Shown here: piece after piece, positions 16,278 to 24,816 of the stretch | Layout: each line of letters opens with the position of its first letter | How positions within the stretch are numbered: position 1 is the stretch's first letter | From: Fictibacillus norfolkensis | GTDB lineage: Bacteria > Bacillota > Bacilli > Bacillales > Fictibacillaceae | Reading direction: 5' to 3' | DNA length: 64,000 nucleotides | Assembly (NCBI RefSeq): GCF_014836645.1 | Contig: NZ_JACSQM010000004.1 | Coordinates: forward strand, 1 to 64,000 | Translations under genes and position numbers: made by a program | The notes under the pieces: generated by a model | The model's input: the letters and a program-made list of their open reading frames with translations, nothing else | Database searches by the model: none | Told to the model about the DNA's origin: nothing

Positions 16278-17645
16278 ATGTTTGATCAAGATCCATTGTT
16301 CAAGAACAATATTCTAGAGACGATCATCGATAGTGCTTACGAGTGGATAGTCGTTGTTGATCACGAAGGAATCGTCCGATACATGAATAAAACGTACTGC
16401 GAGTTTCTTGGCGAAAATCCTAAAGAAGTAATAGGAAAGCATGTTACAAAGGTAATTGAAAATACAAAAATGCACAAAGACGTTTTACAAGGAAAAGTTG
16501 AGATTGCGGACCTTCAGTTCATTAGAGGCAACTATATGATCGCAAACCGAATTCCTATCCTAAACGAAGGAAAAGTGATAGGAGCTGTTGGTACAGTCAT
16601 ATTTAGAGATACAGAGCAATGGAAAAAGATGAACTCTCACATAAAAGCCCTTCTTCACGAACTCAATTTTTATAAAAAAGAGTGGGAAGAAATTAATGGT
16701 GCTTCCTATACATTGAATGATTTTGCAGGTACATCAGCAGAAGTCCAAAAAGTAAAGAAGCATGTGAAAAATATTGCCAGTGGAGATTTATCGGTGTTGA
16801 TTCGTGGGGAGAGCGGTACAGGAAAAGAGTTGCTTGCCCATAGTATTCATCAATTAAGTGAAAGAAGTGGCAAGCCCTTTATTAAACTGAATTGTGGTGC
16901 AGTGCCAGAGCATCTGTTTGAATCTGAGCTATTCGGCTATTCTGAAGGAGCATTTACAGGAGCTAAAAAAGGCGGAAAATTAGGTAAGTTTCAGCTTGCA
17001 GATGGTGGAACTTTGTTCTTGGACGAGATTGGGGATCTTCCCCAAAGCATGCAAATAAAACTGCTGCGTGTTCTACAAGAAAAAGAAGTAGAGCCAGTAG
17101 GAGCTGTTCAACCCCAAAAAGTAAACGTGCGAGTGATCGCTGCTACAAATCGCTCATTAGAAGGCTTGATTAATGAGAATAAGTTTCGTGAAGATTTGTT
17201 TTATCGCATAAATGTCCTGCAGATCCAAATACCTCCACTTCGTCAGAGAAAAGAAGATATCTGGCCTCTCGCAGAAAATTTCATTCGATTGAACTGTGCT
17301 GAAACAGGTAAACGAATTCTAAGTATCGATGAAGATGTAAAAGAAGCATTCTTAGAATACAACTGGCCGGGTAATGCGAGAGAACTAAAGAATTTTGTTG
17401 AGGCAGGCATCCAACTTACCCATAGTGACCGATTGTCGCTAGATGTTTTTCCAGATTTTTTAAAAGAAAAGCTCGGGGTCAATAAGAAGCAGCTGACCCT
17501 TAAAGAACACGTTCAGGAAACTGAGAAAAATGTGATCTCTTACTACTTGGAGACGATGAACGGCGATATTATGCGTGTCGCTAAACATCTAGGCATCGGT
17601 AAGACGAACCTATATGATAAGATAAAAAAATATAACATTCGATAA
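16278..17645 (+). CDS. sigma-54-dependent transcriptional activator (PAS-AAA+-Fis HTH)
   Basis: A 455-residue enhancer-binding protein. A PAS sensor (about 10-115) is followed by the AAA+ domain with Walker A GESGTGKE (177-184), the sigma-54-contacting GAFTGA loop (224-229) and Walker B GGTLFLDEIG (243-252). A Fis-type helix-turn-helix ends the protein (about 425-455). It activates RNA polymerase carrying SigL by ATP hydrolysis. There is no response-regulator receiver, so the PAS domain probably senses a small ligand. Immediately downstream lie three palindromes and a sigma-54 promoter for a permease/3-hydroxybutyrate dehydrogenase pair, which is therefore its probable target. AGGTGAT precedes the ATG. 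Confidence 0.92.
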   Translation: MFDQDPLFKNNILETIIDSAYEWIVVVDHEGIVRYMNKTYCEFLGENPKEVIGKHVTKVIENTKMHKDVLQGKVEIADLQFIRGNYMIANRIPILNEGKVIGAVGTVIFRDTEQWKKMNSHIKALLHELNFYKKEWEEINGASYTLNDFAGTSAEVQKVKKHVKNIASGDLSVLIRGESGTGKELLAHSIHQLSERSGKPFIKLNCGAVPEHLFESELFGYSEGAFTGAKKGGKLGKFQLADGGTLFLDEIGDLPQSMQIKLLRVLQEKEVEPVGAVQPQKVNVRVIAATNRSLEGLINENKFREDLFYRINVLQIQIPPLRQRKEDIWPLAENFIRLNCAETGKRILSIDEDVKEAFLEYNWPGNARELKNFVEAGIQLTHSDRLSLDVFPDFLKEKLGVNKKQLTLKEHVQETEKNVISYYLETMNGDIMRVAKHLGIGKTNLYDKIKKYNIR

Positions 17646-17657
17646 TCTGCTTAGCTT

Positions 17658-17694
17658 TTCCGAGAAAACGGAACGTTCTTCCGTTTTCTCGGAA
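17658..17694. promoter_or_regulatory. paired upstream activator palindromes (UAS1 and UAS2)
   Basis: Two 16-bp TTCCG-N6-CGGAA palindromes, at 17658-17673 and 17679-17694, have centres 21 bp apart (two helical turns). They are exact reverse complements of each other, so they could also form a 16-bp RNA hairpin just after the activator stop codon. No strong T run follows, so a terminator role is less likely. They are candidate binding sites for the activator encoded upstream. Confidence 0.7.
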
Positions 17695-17788
17695 TAATTC
17701 ATTTTATTAATTAAACGAGATTTTTAAGTGTCATCTATGGTAATTCTACCTTTCTAAAATCACAAACTATAAGTATCTCTATTATTTT

Positions 17789-17804
17789 TTCCGTTTTTTC
17801 GGAA
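17789..17804. promoter_or_regulatory. third activator palindrome (UAS3)
   Basis: TTCCGTTTTTTCGGAA is the same TTCCG-N6-CGGAA palindrome as the two upstream copies. It lies about 40 bp upstream of the sigma-54 promoter element. Confidence 0.68.
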
Positions 17805-17844
17805 AATTAATATGATGATGTATACCCATTATACGTTCTAATGT

Positions 17845-17860
17845 TGGCATGAATCTTGCA
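17845..17860 (+). promoter_or_regulatory. sigma-54 (SigL) promoter of the permease-dehydrogenase operon
   Basis: TGGCAT-N5-TTGCA has the invariant GG (17846-17847) and GC (17858-17859) separated by ten bases, as required for a -24/-12 promoter. It matches TGGCAC-N5-TTGCW at all but one position. Transcription should begin near 17871. Confidence 0.85.
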
Positions 17861-17910
17861 TATAAACTACAGGGTGTAACAGATTTGGAAAGGTGATGAT
17901 GACAAAAAAA

Positions 17911-17924
17911 TGAAAGCGCTTCAA
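17911..17924. promoter_or_regulatory. candidate cre (CcpA) site
   Basis: TGAAAGCGCTTCAA matches the optimal cre TGAAAGCGCTTTCA at 12 of 14 positions. It lies about 40 bp downstream of the predicted start of transcription, a position where CcpA can block elongation. Confidence 0.5.
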
Positions 17925-17958
17925 AAATATTGAATTGATAGAATGGGGGAACTTGAAA

Positions 17959-19353
17959 ATGGACATTATTATTATTTTATTAGCTTTATTCTTTTTAATG
18001 TTCGTAGCTTACAGAGGATTCAGTGTTATTTTATTCGCGCCGATCGCTGCATTGTTTGCTGTATTGCTTACGGAACCTGGTCACGTATTACCTTTCTTCT
18101 CGGGTGTATTTATGGAGAAGATGGTAGGTTTCATTAAACTTTATTTCCCGGTCTTCTTACTAGGAGCGATATTCGGGAAAGTTATTGAAATGTCAGGTTT
18201 CGCAAAATCAATCACTCAGTTTGTCATCAAACTGATCGGACCTGCTAGAGCGATGCTTGCGATCGTACTTGTTGGGGCAATTTTAACTTATGGCGGGGTA
18301 TCATTATTTGTTGTTGCTTTTGCACTCTACCCGTTTGCATCTGAGCTTTTTAAACTTGCTGATATTCCTAAAAGACTCATACCGGGTACGATTGCGTTAG
18401 GTGCTTTTACTTTTACGATGGATGCTTTTCCAGGAAGTCCGCAGATTCAAAATATAATTCCTACATCTTTCTTCGGAACAACAACATGGGCTGCACCATG
18501 GCTCGGGTTTATCGGAGGGATGTTTGTTTTCATCTTGGGAATGATCTACCTTGAGTGGAGACGTAGACAAGCGGCGGCAAAAGGTGAAGGATACGGAGAA
18601 GGTCATACGAATGAGCCTGAAAAGCTGGATTCTGAAAATCTGCCAAATGCTTTTATAGCCATTCTTCCGCTTATTTTAGTAGGAGTGTTCAATAAATGGT
18701 TCACCGTCCTAATTCCTCAGTATTACGGTAAGACGTTTGATTTTTCTGCTATTGGCATGAAGAACGTGCCTGAGATTCAGATCCCAACACTTGCTGCTGT
18801 ATGGGCAGTTGAAGGAGCTTTGATCATTGGTATCGTAACCGTTCTATTGTTCTCTTTCAAGAGAATTAAAAACAATTTTAATAAAGGAATCAATCTATCC
18901 ATAGGGGGAGCGTTACTTGCAACATTAAATACAGCATCAGAGTATGGATTTGGTGGTGTAATCGCAGCACTTCCTGGCTTTACTGCAGTAAACTCGGCGA
19001 TGTCAAATACGATCAAAGACCCGTTGATCAATGAAGCGGTTACGACTACGACGTTAGCAGGTATTACTGGATCGGCGTCTGGCGGGATGAGTATAGCACT
19101 CGCAACCATGAGTGAAACGTATATCGCACAAGCAGATAAACTAGGAATTGATACAGAAGTACTTCATCGTGTTGCTTCAATGGCGAGTGGTGGAATGGAT
19201 ACACTTCCTCACAACGGTGCTGTTATTACGTTGTTAGCCGTTACAGGTTTAACGCACAAACAAGCGTATATCGATATTTTTGCGATGACGATCATTAAAA
19301 CAATAGCCGTGTTCGTAATCATTGGTTTGTATTATGGATTTGGTATCGTTTAA
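17959..19353 (+). CDS. GntP-family permease, probable 3-hydroxybutyrate uptake
   Basis: A 464-residue polytopic membrane protein with about 12 helices and GntP-type landmarks such as GVSLFVVAFALYPFA and TGSASGGMSIALA. GntP transporters carry gluconate and related hydroxyacids. Because the next gene is a 3-hydroxybutyrate dehydrogenase, (R)-3-hydroxybutyrate is the likely substrate (inference from context, as for B. subtilis yxjC next to yxjF). The ATG at 17959 follows GGGGGA (17945-17950). An in-frame TTG at 17935 lies before the ribosome site. Transcription is from the sigma-54 promoter. Confidence 0.85.
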   Translation: MDIIIILLALFFLMFVAYRGFSVILFAPIAALFAVLLTEPGHVLPFFSGVFMEKMVGFIKLYFPVFLLGAIFGKVIEMSGFAKSITQFVIKLIGPARAMLAIVLVGAILTYGGVSLFVVAFALYPFASELFKLADIPKRLIPGTIALGAFTFTMDAFPGSPQIQNIIPTSFFGTTTWAAPWLGFIGGMFVFILGMIYLEWRRRQAAAKGEGYGEGHTNEPEKLDSENLPNAFIAILPLILVGVFNKWFTVLIPQYYGKTFDFSAIGMKNVPEIQIPTLAAVWAVEGALIIGIVTVLLFSFKRIKNNFNKGINLSIGGALLATLNTASEYGFGGVIAALPGFTAVNSAMSNTIKDPLINEAVTTTTLAGITGSASGGMSIALATMSETYIAQADKLGIDTEVLHRVASMASGGMDTLPHNGAVITLLAVTGLTHKQAYIDIFAMTIIKTIAVFVIIGLYYGFGIV

Positions 19354-19383
19354 AACATTTTCTGAAAAAGGAGTAATTATTCC

Positions 19384-20169
19384 ATGAGAGCGTTTGTTGA
19401 AGGGAAAGTTGTTTTTATTACGGGAGCAGCCAGTGGAATCGGTTTGCAGTTGGCAAAGGCTTTTGCTGAACAAGGAGCAAAAGTTGTGATCAGTGATTTG
19501 AATGATGAGAAGGCAAAGGAATCTGCACAACTGTTAGCACAAGATGGTCTTGTAGCAATCGGACTTGGCTGTAATGTGACCAAGGAAGAAGATATAATAA
19601 CAGCGTTGGACGAAACACTGAAATATTTCGGACGCATCGATGTCCTCATCAACAATGCAGGATTGCAGTATGTATCTCCACTTGAAGAATTCCCGACTGA
19701 GAAATTCCAGCAATTGATCAGTGTAATGCTTACGGCGCCATTTATTGCAACAAAACATGTATTTCCTATCATGAAGAAACAAGGGTTCGGACGCGTTATC
19801 AACATGGCGTCCATTAATGGCCTTGTAGGTTTTGCGGGAAAATCTGCATACAACAGCGCGAAACATGGAGTTATTGGTTTAACGAAGGTGGCTGCCTTAG
19901 AAGGTGCACCACATGGAATAACGGTAAATGCGGTTTGTCCGGGATATGTTGACACACCTCTTGTAAGAGGGCAATTAGAAGATCTGGCGAAAACGAGGAA
20001 GGTAGAGTTAGAAAAAGTTTTGGAAGAAGTCATCTATCCTCTTGTTCCACAAAAAAGATTGTTAGATGTTCAAGAAATTGCAGATTACACACTCTTTCTT
20101 TCAAGTGATAATGCGAAAGGTGTTACAGGGCAAGCGATTGTGATCGACGGTGGATATGTCGCACAATAA
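19384..20169 (+). CDS. 3-hydroxybutyrate dehydrogenase (SDR family)
   Basis: A 261-residue short-chain dehydrogenase. The NAD-binding motif TGAASGIG is at 13-20, NNAG at 90-93, and the catalytic Ser143, Tyr156 and Lys160 fit the YxxxK pattern. The segment VCPGYVDTPLVRGQLEDLA (about 183-201) and the C-terminus GQAIVIDGGYVAQ are characteristic of D-3-hydroxybutyrate dehydrogenases, which interconvert 3-hydroxybutyrate and acetoacetate. AAGGAG lies ten bases before the ATG. It is co-transcribed with the permease. No CoA-transferase gene lies beside it, so the acetoacetate step must be encoded elsewhere. Confidence 0.9.
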   Translation: MRAFVEGKVVFITGAASGIGLQLAKAFAEQGAKVVISDLNDEKAKESAQLLAQDGLVAIGLGCNVTKEEDIITALDETLKYFGRIDVLINNAGLQYVSPLEEFPTEKFQQLISVMLTAPFIATKHVFPIMKKQGFGRVINMASINGLVGFAGKSAYNSAKHGVIGLTKVAALEGAPHGITVNAVCPGYVDTPLVRGQLEDLAKTRKVELEKVLEEVIYPLVPQKRLLDVQEIADYTLFLSSDNAKGVTGQAIVIDGGYVAQ

Positions 20170-20191
20170 ACGATGGATTATTTATTGACAT

Positions 20192-20239
20192 TCACTATAT
20201 TTAGTGTCAAAGTATATATTACAAACCTATATATGGAGA
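20192..20239. promoter_or_regulatory. pair of NrdR-like boxes at the nrdAB promoter
   Basis: TCACTATATTTAGTGT (20192-20207) matches the NrdR consensus acaCwAtATaTwGtgt at 14 of 16 positions. A weaker site at 20224-20239 (11 of 16, keeping the central CTATATAT core) has its centre 32 bp downstream, the spacing typical of NrdR box pairs. The promoter is probably embedded here (TTCACT 20191-20196 and TATATT 20215-20220, 18-bp spacer; tentative). Confidence 0.65.
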
Positions 20240-20242
20240 ATT

Positions 20243-20425
20243 CAGGTGCCGGATTATCCGGCTTAAAAGGGAATTCGGTGCAATGCCGAAGCTGTCCCCG
20301 CAACTGTAATTGTGGACGAAATGGAATAGCCACTGTACAGATTAGTTATTTTGAAATGACTGCTGTATGGGAAGGCCCAAAGTAGGAAGAAGCAAAAGCC
20401 AGTAGACCTGCCTGAAGACTCCTAT
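20243..20425 (+). promoter_or_regulatory. cobalamin (B12) riboswitch upstream of nrdAB
   Basis: All hallmark segments are in order: AGGTGCC near 20244, GGGAATTCGGTGCAATGCCG (about 20270-20289), AGCTGTCCCCGCAACTGT (about 20290-20307), GCCACTG (about 20330), and the B12 box AAGCCAGTAGACCTGCC (20396-20412). It binds adenosyl- or other cobalamins. A terminator hairpin 84 bases downstream is the expression platform, so B12 should switch nrdAB transcription off. An apparent 70-codon frame across it is not a gene. Confidence 0.95.
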
Positions 20426-20508
20426 TTTCTTTTCCTCGGGGATTGGGAGAAAGAACAGCGGCTGTTTTATGCGGACGATTGTCTGGCAAAATAAACGTGA
20501 TTCTTTCA

Positions 20509-20540
20509 CCCTCTTCCTGATGGAAGAGGGTTTTTATTTT
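20509..20540 (+). terminator. terminator in the B12 riboswitch expression platform
   Basis: The perfect 9-bp stem CCCTCTTCC (20509-20517) / GGAAGAGGG (20522-20530) has loop TGAT followed by TTTTTATTTT. It lies between the aptamer and the nrdA ribosome site (AAGGAG, about 20544-20549). Confidence 0.88.
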
Positions 20541-20560
20541 GACTAAGGAGTGTATAAACT

Positions 20561-22786
20561 ATGAAAATGACAACTGAAAACTCTTTACTCGGGGAGTGGT
20601 TGAGGAGTTGTGTCAAAAATTTCCCGAACATACAAGCTGAAAATTTTTTAAGAAACGCGGAGAAATTGGAAAGTCATACACAAGAACCCAGCTCACTTTA
20701 TAGACAGTTAATCATGGAGGCATTAAATGGATTAAATGCAGAGAACCCACAGTGGACATTTGTAGCTTCAGAGATCTATTTAAGGCAGTTATATGAAGAA
20801 GTGATGATTAATCGAGTGGAGACAGAAAATCTGCCATATACGAACTTCTATGGATTGGTTACAAAGTTAGTAAGTATGAATATCTATGATGATACCATTC
20901 TATCAGCTTACTCAAAGGAAGATTTGGAGAAAGCTGAACATATGATCGATCCATCTAGAGATAAGCTTTTTACATACATCGGGCTTAAAACGCTTGCTGA
21001 TCGATATTTGGCAAAAGGATTCAACCACGAAATCTATGAATTGCCACAAGAACGCTGGATGCTGATCGCATTGTTTTTAATGAGAGACGAGAATCCAACG
21101 AATAGACTTCAATTAGTCGAAGAAGCATACTGGGCGCTCTCGAACCTTTATATGACGGTTGCCACCCCGACTTTAGCGAATGCAGGCAAGAGTTATGGGC
21201 AGCTTAGTTCTTGTTTTATTGATACGATCGACGATAGTTTAAGAGGGATCTTTGATTCTAATACAGATGCTGCAACTGTTTCGAAAGGTGGCGGCGGACT
21301 TGGTATCTATCTCGGTAAGATTAGAGCAAGAGGATCTGACATAAAAGGATTCAAAGGAAACTCATCAGGTGTAATACCGTGGATGAAGCAGTTAAATAAT
21401 ACGGCCGTTTCTGTAGATCAGCTTGGACAAAGGCAAGGCGCGATTGCAGTCTACCTGGATATTTGGCATAAAGACATCTTGGAGTTTTTAGATGCAAAAT
21501 TAAACAATGGTGATGAACGAATGAGGACACATGACCTTTTTACAGGTGTGTGTCTGCCAGATCTTTTCATGGAGCGCGTGGAAAAACGCGAGGATTGGTA
21601 TCTGTTCGATCCTCATGAGGTAAGAAAAATCAAAGGCTATTCGTTAGAAAATTTCTATGATGAAACGGTTGGATCAGGAAGCTTTAGAGAAAAATATGCT
21701 GATTGTGTAGATGATGAGAGACTCTCAAAAAAGTCCATTCCTGCTATTGAGATCATGAAACGGATCATGAAGTCTCAACTTGAAACCGGAACACCGTTCA
21801 TGTTCTATCGAGATACTGTAAACCGGTTGAATCCAAATTCTCACAAAGGGATGGTCTATGCATCTAACCTGTGCACAGAGATTATGCAAAACATGTCTGC
21901 AACGGTTGTCACGTCAGAGGAGGCAGAGGATGGAGAAATTGTCATCAGAAAAACGCCAGGAGACTTTGTAGTCTGTAATCTGTCGTCTCTTTCTCTTGCT
22001 AAAGTGATCAATGATCAAGTGTTAAAGAGAGTCATTGATATTCAGATCCGAATGCTGGATAACGTTATTGATCTAAATCGCATAGACGTACCTCAAGCAG
22101 AACTTACAAATAAGAAATATCGTGCGGTCGGTGTAGGTACGTTTGGATGGCACCACCTTTTAGCGAAAGAGGGAATAAAGTGGGAAAGTGAAGAAGCCGT
22201 TTCGTATGCTGATAACCTTTATGAAATGATTAATTATCATGTAATCAACGCTAGTTGTGAGCTTGCGATAGAAAAGGGAAGATACCCAGCATTTTCAGGT
22301 TCAGATTGGGAGACCGGAAACTACTTTTCAAAGCGTAACTATTCCTCTGAAGAGTGGAGTAGTTTAAAAGAAAGAGTCAATATGCACGGTCTAAGGAATG
22401 GATACCTTATTGCGGTTGCACCGAATTCATCAACGTCGATCATAGCGAATTCAACGCCGAGTGTGGATCCGATATTTAAAAAATTCTATTCTGAAGAAAA
22501 AAAGAATTACAAAATACCTGTAACAGCACCTGACTTAAATGCAGACACAACTTGGTTTTATAAATCTGCGTTCTTAATCGATCAAACATGGAGTATTGAA
22601 CAGAACGCAGCTAGACAAAGACATGTGGATCAGTCCATTTCGTTTAATCTCTATGTCAATCACAACATTAAAGCAAAAGAACTGTTACACCTTCATATGC
22701 TTAGCTTTAAAAAAGGCTTGAAGACTACCTATTATACCCGATCTACGTCGATTGAGTTAGAAGGATGTGAAAGCTGTGAAAGTTAA
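20561..22786 (+). CDS. nrdA: class I ribonucleotide reductase, large (alpha) subunit
   Basis: A 741-residue catalytic subunit reducing ribonucleoside diphosphates to deoxy forms. The active-site set N436-x-C438-x-E440 is present, together with the redox pair Cys218 (SSCFID) and Cys472 (VCNLS), the radical-transfer Tyr724-Tyr725, and the C-terminal shuttle C736-ES-C739. The N-terminus lacks a recognisable ATP-cone (no KRDG-type motif), so dATP overall-activity control may be missing. Expression is predicted to be repressed by cobalamin (riboswitch) and NrdR. It overlaps nrdB. It is clearly class I, but I do not distinguish Ia from other subclasses with certainty. Confidence 0.93.
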   Translation: MKMTTENSLLGEWLRSCVKNFPNIQAENFLRNAEKLESHTQEPSSLYRQLIMEALNGLNAENPQWTFVASEIYLRQLYEEVMINRVETENLPYTNFYGLVTKLVSMNIYDDTILSAYSKEDLEKAEHMIDPSRDKLFTYIGLKTLADRYLAKGFNHEIYELPQERWMLIALFLMRDENPTNRLQLVEEAYWALSNLYMTVATPTLANAGKSYGQLSSCFIDTIDDSLRGIFDSNTDAATVSKGGGGLGIYLGKIRARGSDIKGFKGNSSGVIPWMKQLNNTAVSVDQLGQRQGAIAVYLDIWHKDILEFLDAKLNNGDERMRTHDLFTGVCLPDLFMERVEKREDWYLFDPHEVRKIKGYSLENFYDETVGSGSFREKYADCVDDERLSKKSIPAIEIMKRIMKSQLETGTPFMFYRDTVNRLNPNSHKGMVYASNLCTEIMQNMSATVVTSEEAEDGEIVIRKTPGDFVVCNLSSLSLAKVINDQVLKRVIDIQIRMLDNVIDLNRIDVPQAELTNKKYRAVGVGTFGWHHLLAKEGIKWESEEAVSYADNLYEMINYHVINASCELAIEKGRYPAFSGSDWETGNYFSKRNYSSEEWSSLKERVNMHGLRNGYLIAVAPNSSTSIIANSTPSVDPIFKKFYSEEKKNYKIPVTAPDLNADTTWFYKSAFLIDQTWSIEQNAARQRHVDQSISFNLYVNHNIKAKELLHLHMLSFKKGLKTTYYTRSTSIELEGCESCES

Positions 22787-23828
22787 AGAGGCTGAACAAC
22801 TCAAAGAGAGAAAAATCTATGATGTGGAAGCTCCTAATCGATCTACAGGAATTATAAACGGGAAGAGTTCAAATATATTAAACTGGGACGATGTGAGATA
22901 TAAGTGGGCTTATCCTTTATATAAAAACATGTTGGCAAATTTTTGGACGCCATTTGAGATCAACATGTCGAGTGACAGCAAGCAATATGTTAACTTGAGT
23001 GAAAAAGAGCAAGATACTTTTAATAAAATTATTGGTTTATTGGCGTTCTTAGATAGTGTTCAAACAGATTATTCGAGCAAGGTTGCAGCGTATTTAACAG
23101 ATTCAAGTCTTGCTGCGCTCATGGCTACTCTATCGTTTCAAGAAGTCGTTCATAATCAGTCCTACTCGTACGTGTTGTCTTCCTTGGTACCAAAGTCCAA
23201 GCAGGATGAAATATTCGAATACTGGAAAACGGATGAGGTGCTAAGAGAGAGGAATGATTTCATTGTAGAAGGGTATCAGGAATTTCTTCAAAATCCTACC
23301 CCTCAATCCTTTTTGAAATCTATTATTTACGACGTGATTCTTGAAGGATTGAATTTTTATTCTGGATTCAGCTTCTTCTATAATTTAGCTAGAAATCAAA
23401 AGATGGTCTCAACTTCAACGATGATCAACTATATTAATCGAGATGAGCAGCTGCATGTATATCTGTTTACTCAAATTTTCAAGGCTGTAATAGAAGAAGC
23501 TCCGCAATTAAGAGATGAAGAGCTGGAGAGGTTTGCGAAAGAGACGTTTCACCGAGCTGCTGAGCTTGAGATCAAATGGAGTAAGTATATAATTGGAAAT
23601 TCTTTTGAGGGAATTCATGAATCCGATTTAGAAGCTTATATCAAATTCATGGCAAATAAAAGGTTGAACGAATTAGGCTTTAACAAACTATACCCAGATC
23701 ACAATAAGAACCCACTTCCTTGGATAAAAGCATACTCTGATGTGAATTCAGGAAAAAGTGATTTTTTTGAGCAGAAATCGAGACAATACACGAAAGTTTC
23801 TGATGAAAACGGGTTCGATGAACTATAG
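22776..23828 (+). CDS. nrdB: class I ribonucleotide reductase, small (beta) subunit
   Basis: A 350-residue ferritin-like subunit that holds the dinuclear metal site and tyrosyl radical. Ligands are visible: Asp93 (FLDS), Glu123 and His126 (EVVH), Glu190 (LEGLNF), Glu224 and His227 (DEQLH). The radical Tyr130 sits four residues after His126, as in E. coli R2. The start is taken as GTG at 22776, ten bases after AAGGA; an in-frame GTG at 22767 is only one base from it. It overlaps the nrdA end, and a strong terminator follows. Confidence 0.93.
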   Translation: MKVKEAEQLKERKIYDVEAPNRSTGIINGKSSNILNWDDVRYKWAYPLYKNMLANFWTPFEINMSSDSKQYVNLSEKEQDTFNKIIGLLAFLDSVQTDYSSKVAAYLTDSSLAALMATLSFQEVVHNQSYSYVLSSLVPKSKQDEIFEYWKTDEVLRERNDFIVEGYQEFLQNPTPQSFLKSIIYDVILEGLNFYSGFSFFYNLARNQKMVSTSTMINYINRDEQLHVYLFTQIFKAVIEEAPQLRDEELERFAKETFHRAAELEIKWSKYIIGNSFEGIHESDLEAYIKFMANKRLNELGFNKLYPDHNKNPLPWIKAYSDVNSGKSDFFEQKSRQYTKVSDENGFDEL

Positions 23829-23862
23829 AAAGCCGGGATTTAGATCCCGGCTTTCTTTTTTT
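23827..23862 (+). terminator. strong rho-independent terminator after nrdB
   Basis: A 12-bp perfect stem, GAAAGCCGGGAT / ATCCCGGCTTTC, with a short loop followed by TTTTTTT. It lies between convergent nrdB and comER. Confidence 0.92.
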
Positions 23863-23887
23863 AGATGTTTTATAATGACGATAGAAA

Positions 23888-24724
23888 TTACTTAAGTTCT
23901 TCTTTCACTTCAAACTGTTGACTTACTTTGTCACATTCTTCATGATATTTTTCGTGTGTACGCTTAATGACATGGTCGAATACTTCATCTACCTCATTAC
24001 TCAGAATCTTAATACCCTCTCCTGTGATACCACCCTTTACACATACCTTTTGAATGAGTGTTGGTAATGTATAGATATCTTTTTCAAGTAGTTTTCCCAT
24101 TCCGATGATCATATCGCTTGCGAGTTGGGTTGCCTGGGCTTTTGTGATATCGGTTTGATCGACTGCAGAATTAATAAAGCATTGCAGAACATAACCGATA
24201 AACGCAGGACCACAACTTGCAATATCAGAAGAGATTCTAGTGATGTTTTCATCGATAACGAGTGGTGTAGAAATACAGCTCATCAAAGATAGCAGCTTCT
24301 CTTTGTAATCAGGGTGACACCTTTTTCCGAACGATACAAGAGATGATCCAGCTAGTGCCCGGTTATTAATGCTCGGAATAGCTCTTGCAATATTGCAATC
24401 TAGCAGATCTTCCAACTGTTCACAGGAAATAGGACTCGTAATAGAAACGAGCAGTTGATGTTTAGAGATAGAATTTTTATTGCTAGAAAGCAACGAATAA
24501 AACTCGTGTGGTTTCACACATATAAACACAATCTCAGCGAAACGAAAAATCTCTTCAGGATTATTCCCAACCTTCATTTTTGGATAGGCATTCTGCAGCC
24601 TCTCCGCTTTTGACAATGTACGGTTAGTGACCATGAGCCTTGATGGCTGAATGGCTGAAGATTCGATAAAAGAAGAAGCAAGAACGCTTCCCATATTTCC
24701 GGTTCCGATAATTCCAACCTTCAT
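23888..24724 (-). CDS. comER: ComER, pyrroline-5-carboxylate reductase-like protein
   Basis: A 278-residue protein of the ProC family with an N-terminal Rossmann motif GIIGTGNMGS (3-12) and FICVKPHEF. B. subtilis ComER is encoded divergently from comEA, as here. It is not essential for competence and has been linked to sporulation and biofilm control in some species. The ATG at 24724 follows GGAAGGAGG. An in-frame TTG at 24751 lies upstream of that site. Confidence 0.9.
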   Translation of the reverse strand: MKVGIIGTGNMGSVLASSFIESSAIQPSRLMVTNRTLSKAERLQNAYPKMKVGNNPEEIFRFAEIVFICVKPHEFYSLLSSNKNSISKHQLLVSITSPISCEQLEDLLDCNIARAIPSINNRALAGSSLVSFGKRCHPDYKEKLLSLMSCISTPLVIDENITRISSDIASCGPAFIGYVLQCFINSAVDQTDITKAQATQLASDMIIGMGKLLEKDIYTLPTLIQKVCVKGGITGEGIKILSNEVDEVFDHVIKRTHEKYHEECDKVSQQFEVKEELK

Positions 24725-24816
24725 ATCTGAACCTCCTTCCTCTACCTTCAAATTTATGCACGATGTTTATCAAATATGTTTTTTGCAAGTTCAAGCCTAT
24801 TTAAGAAGGTGAATTT

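Noticed and set aside
17658..17694. Perfect hairpin after the activator gene as an ordinary terminator
   Set aside because: No T run follows the stem, and a third copy of the same palindrome occurs alone further down, which fits a protein-binding site better. A dual role is not excluded.
20173..20385. 70-codon plus-strand open frame upstream of nrdA
   Set aside because: It runs through the cobalamin aptamer, has no ribosome site and encodes the conserved RNA elements, not a protein family.
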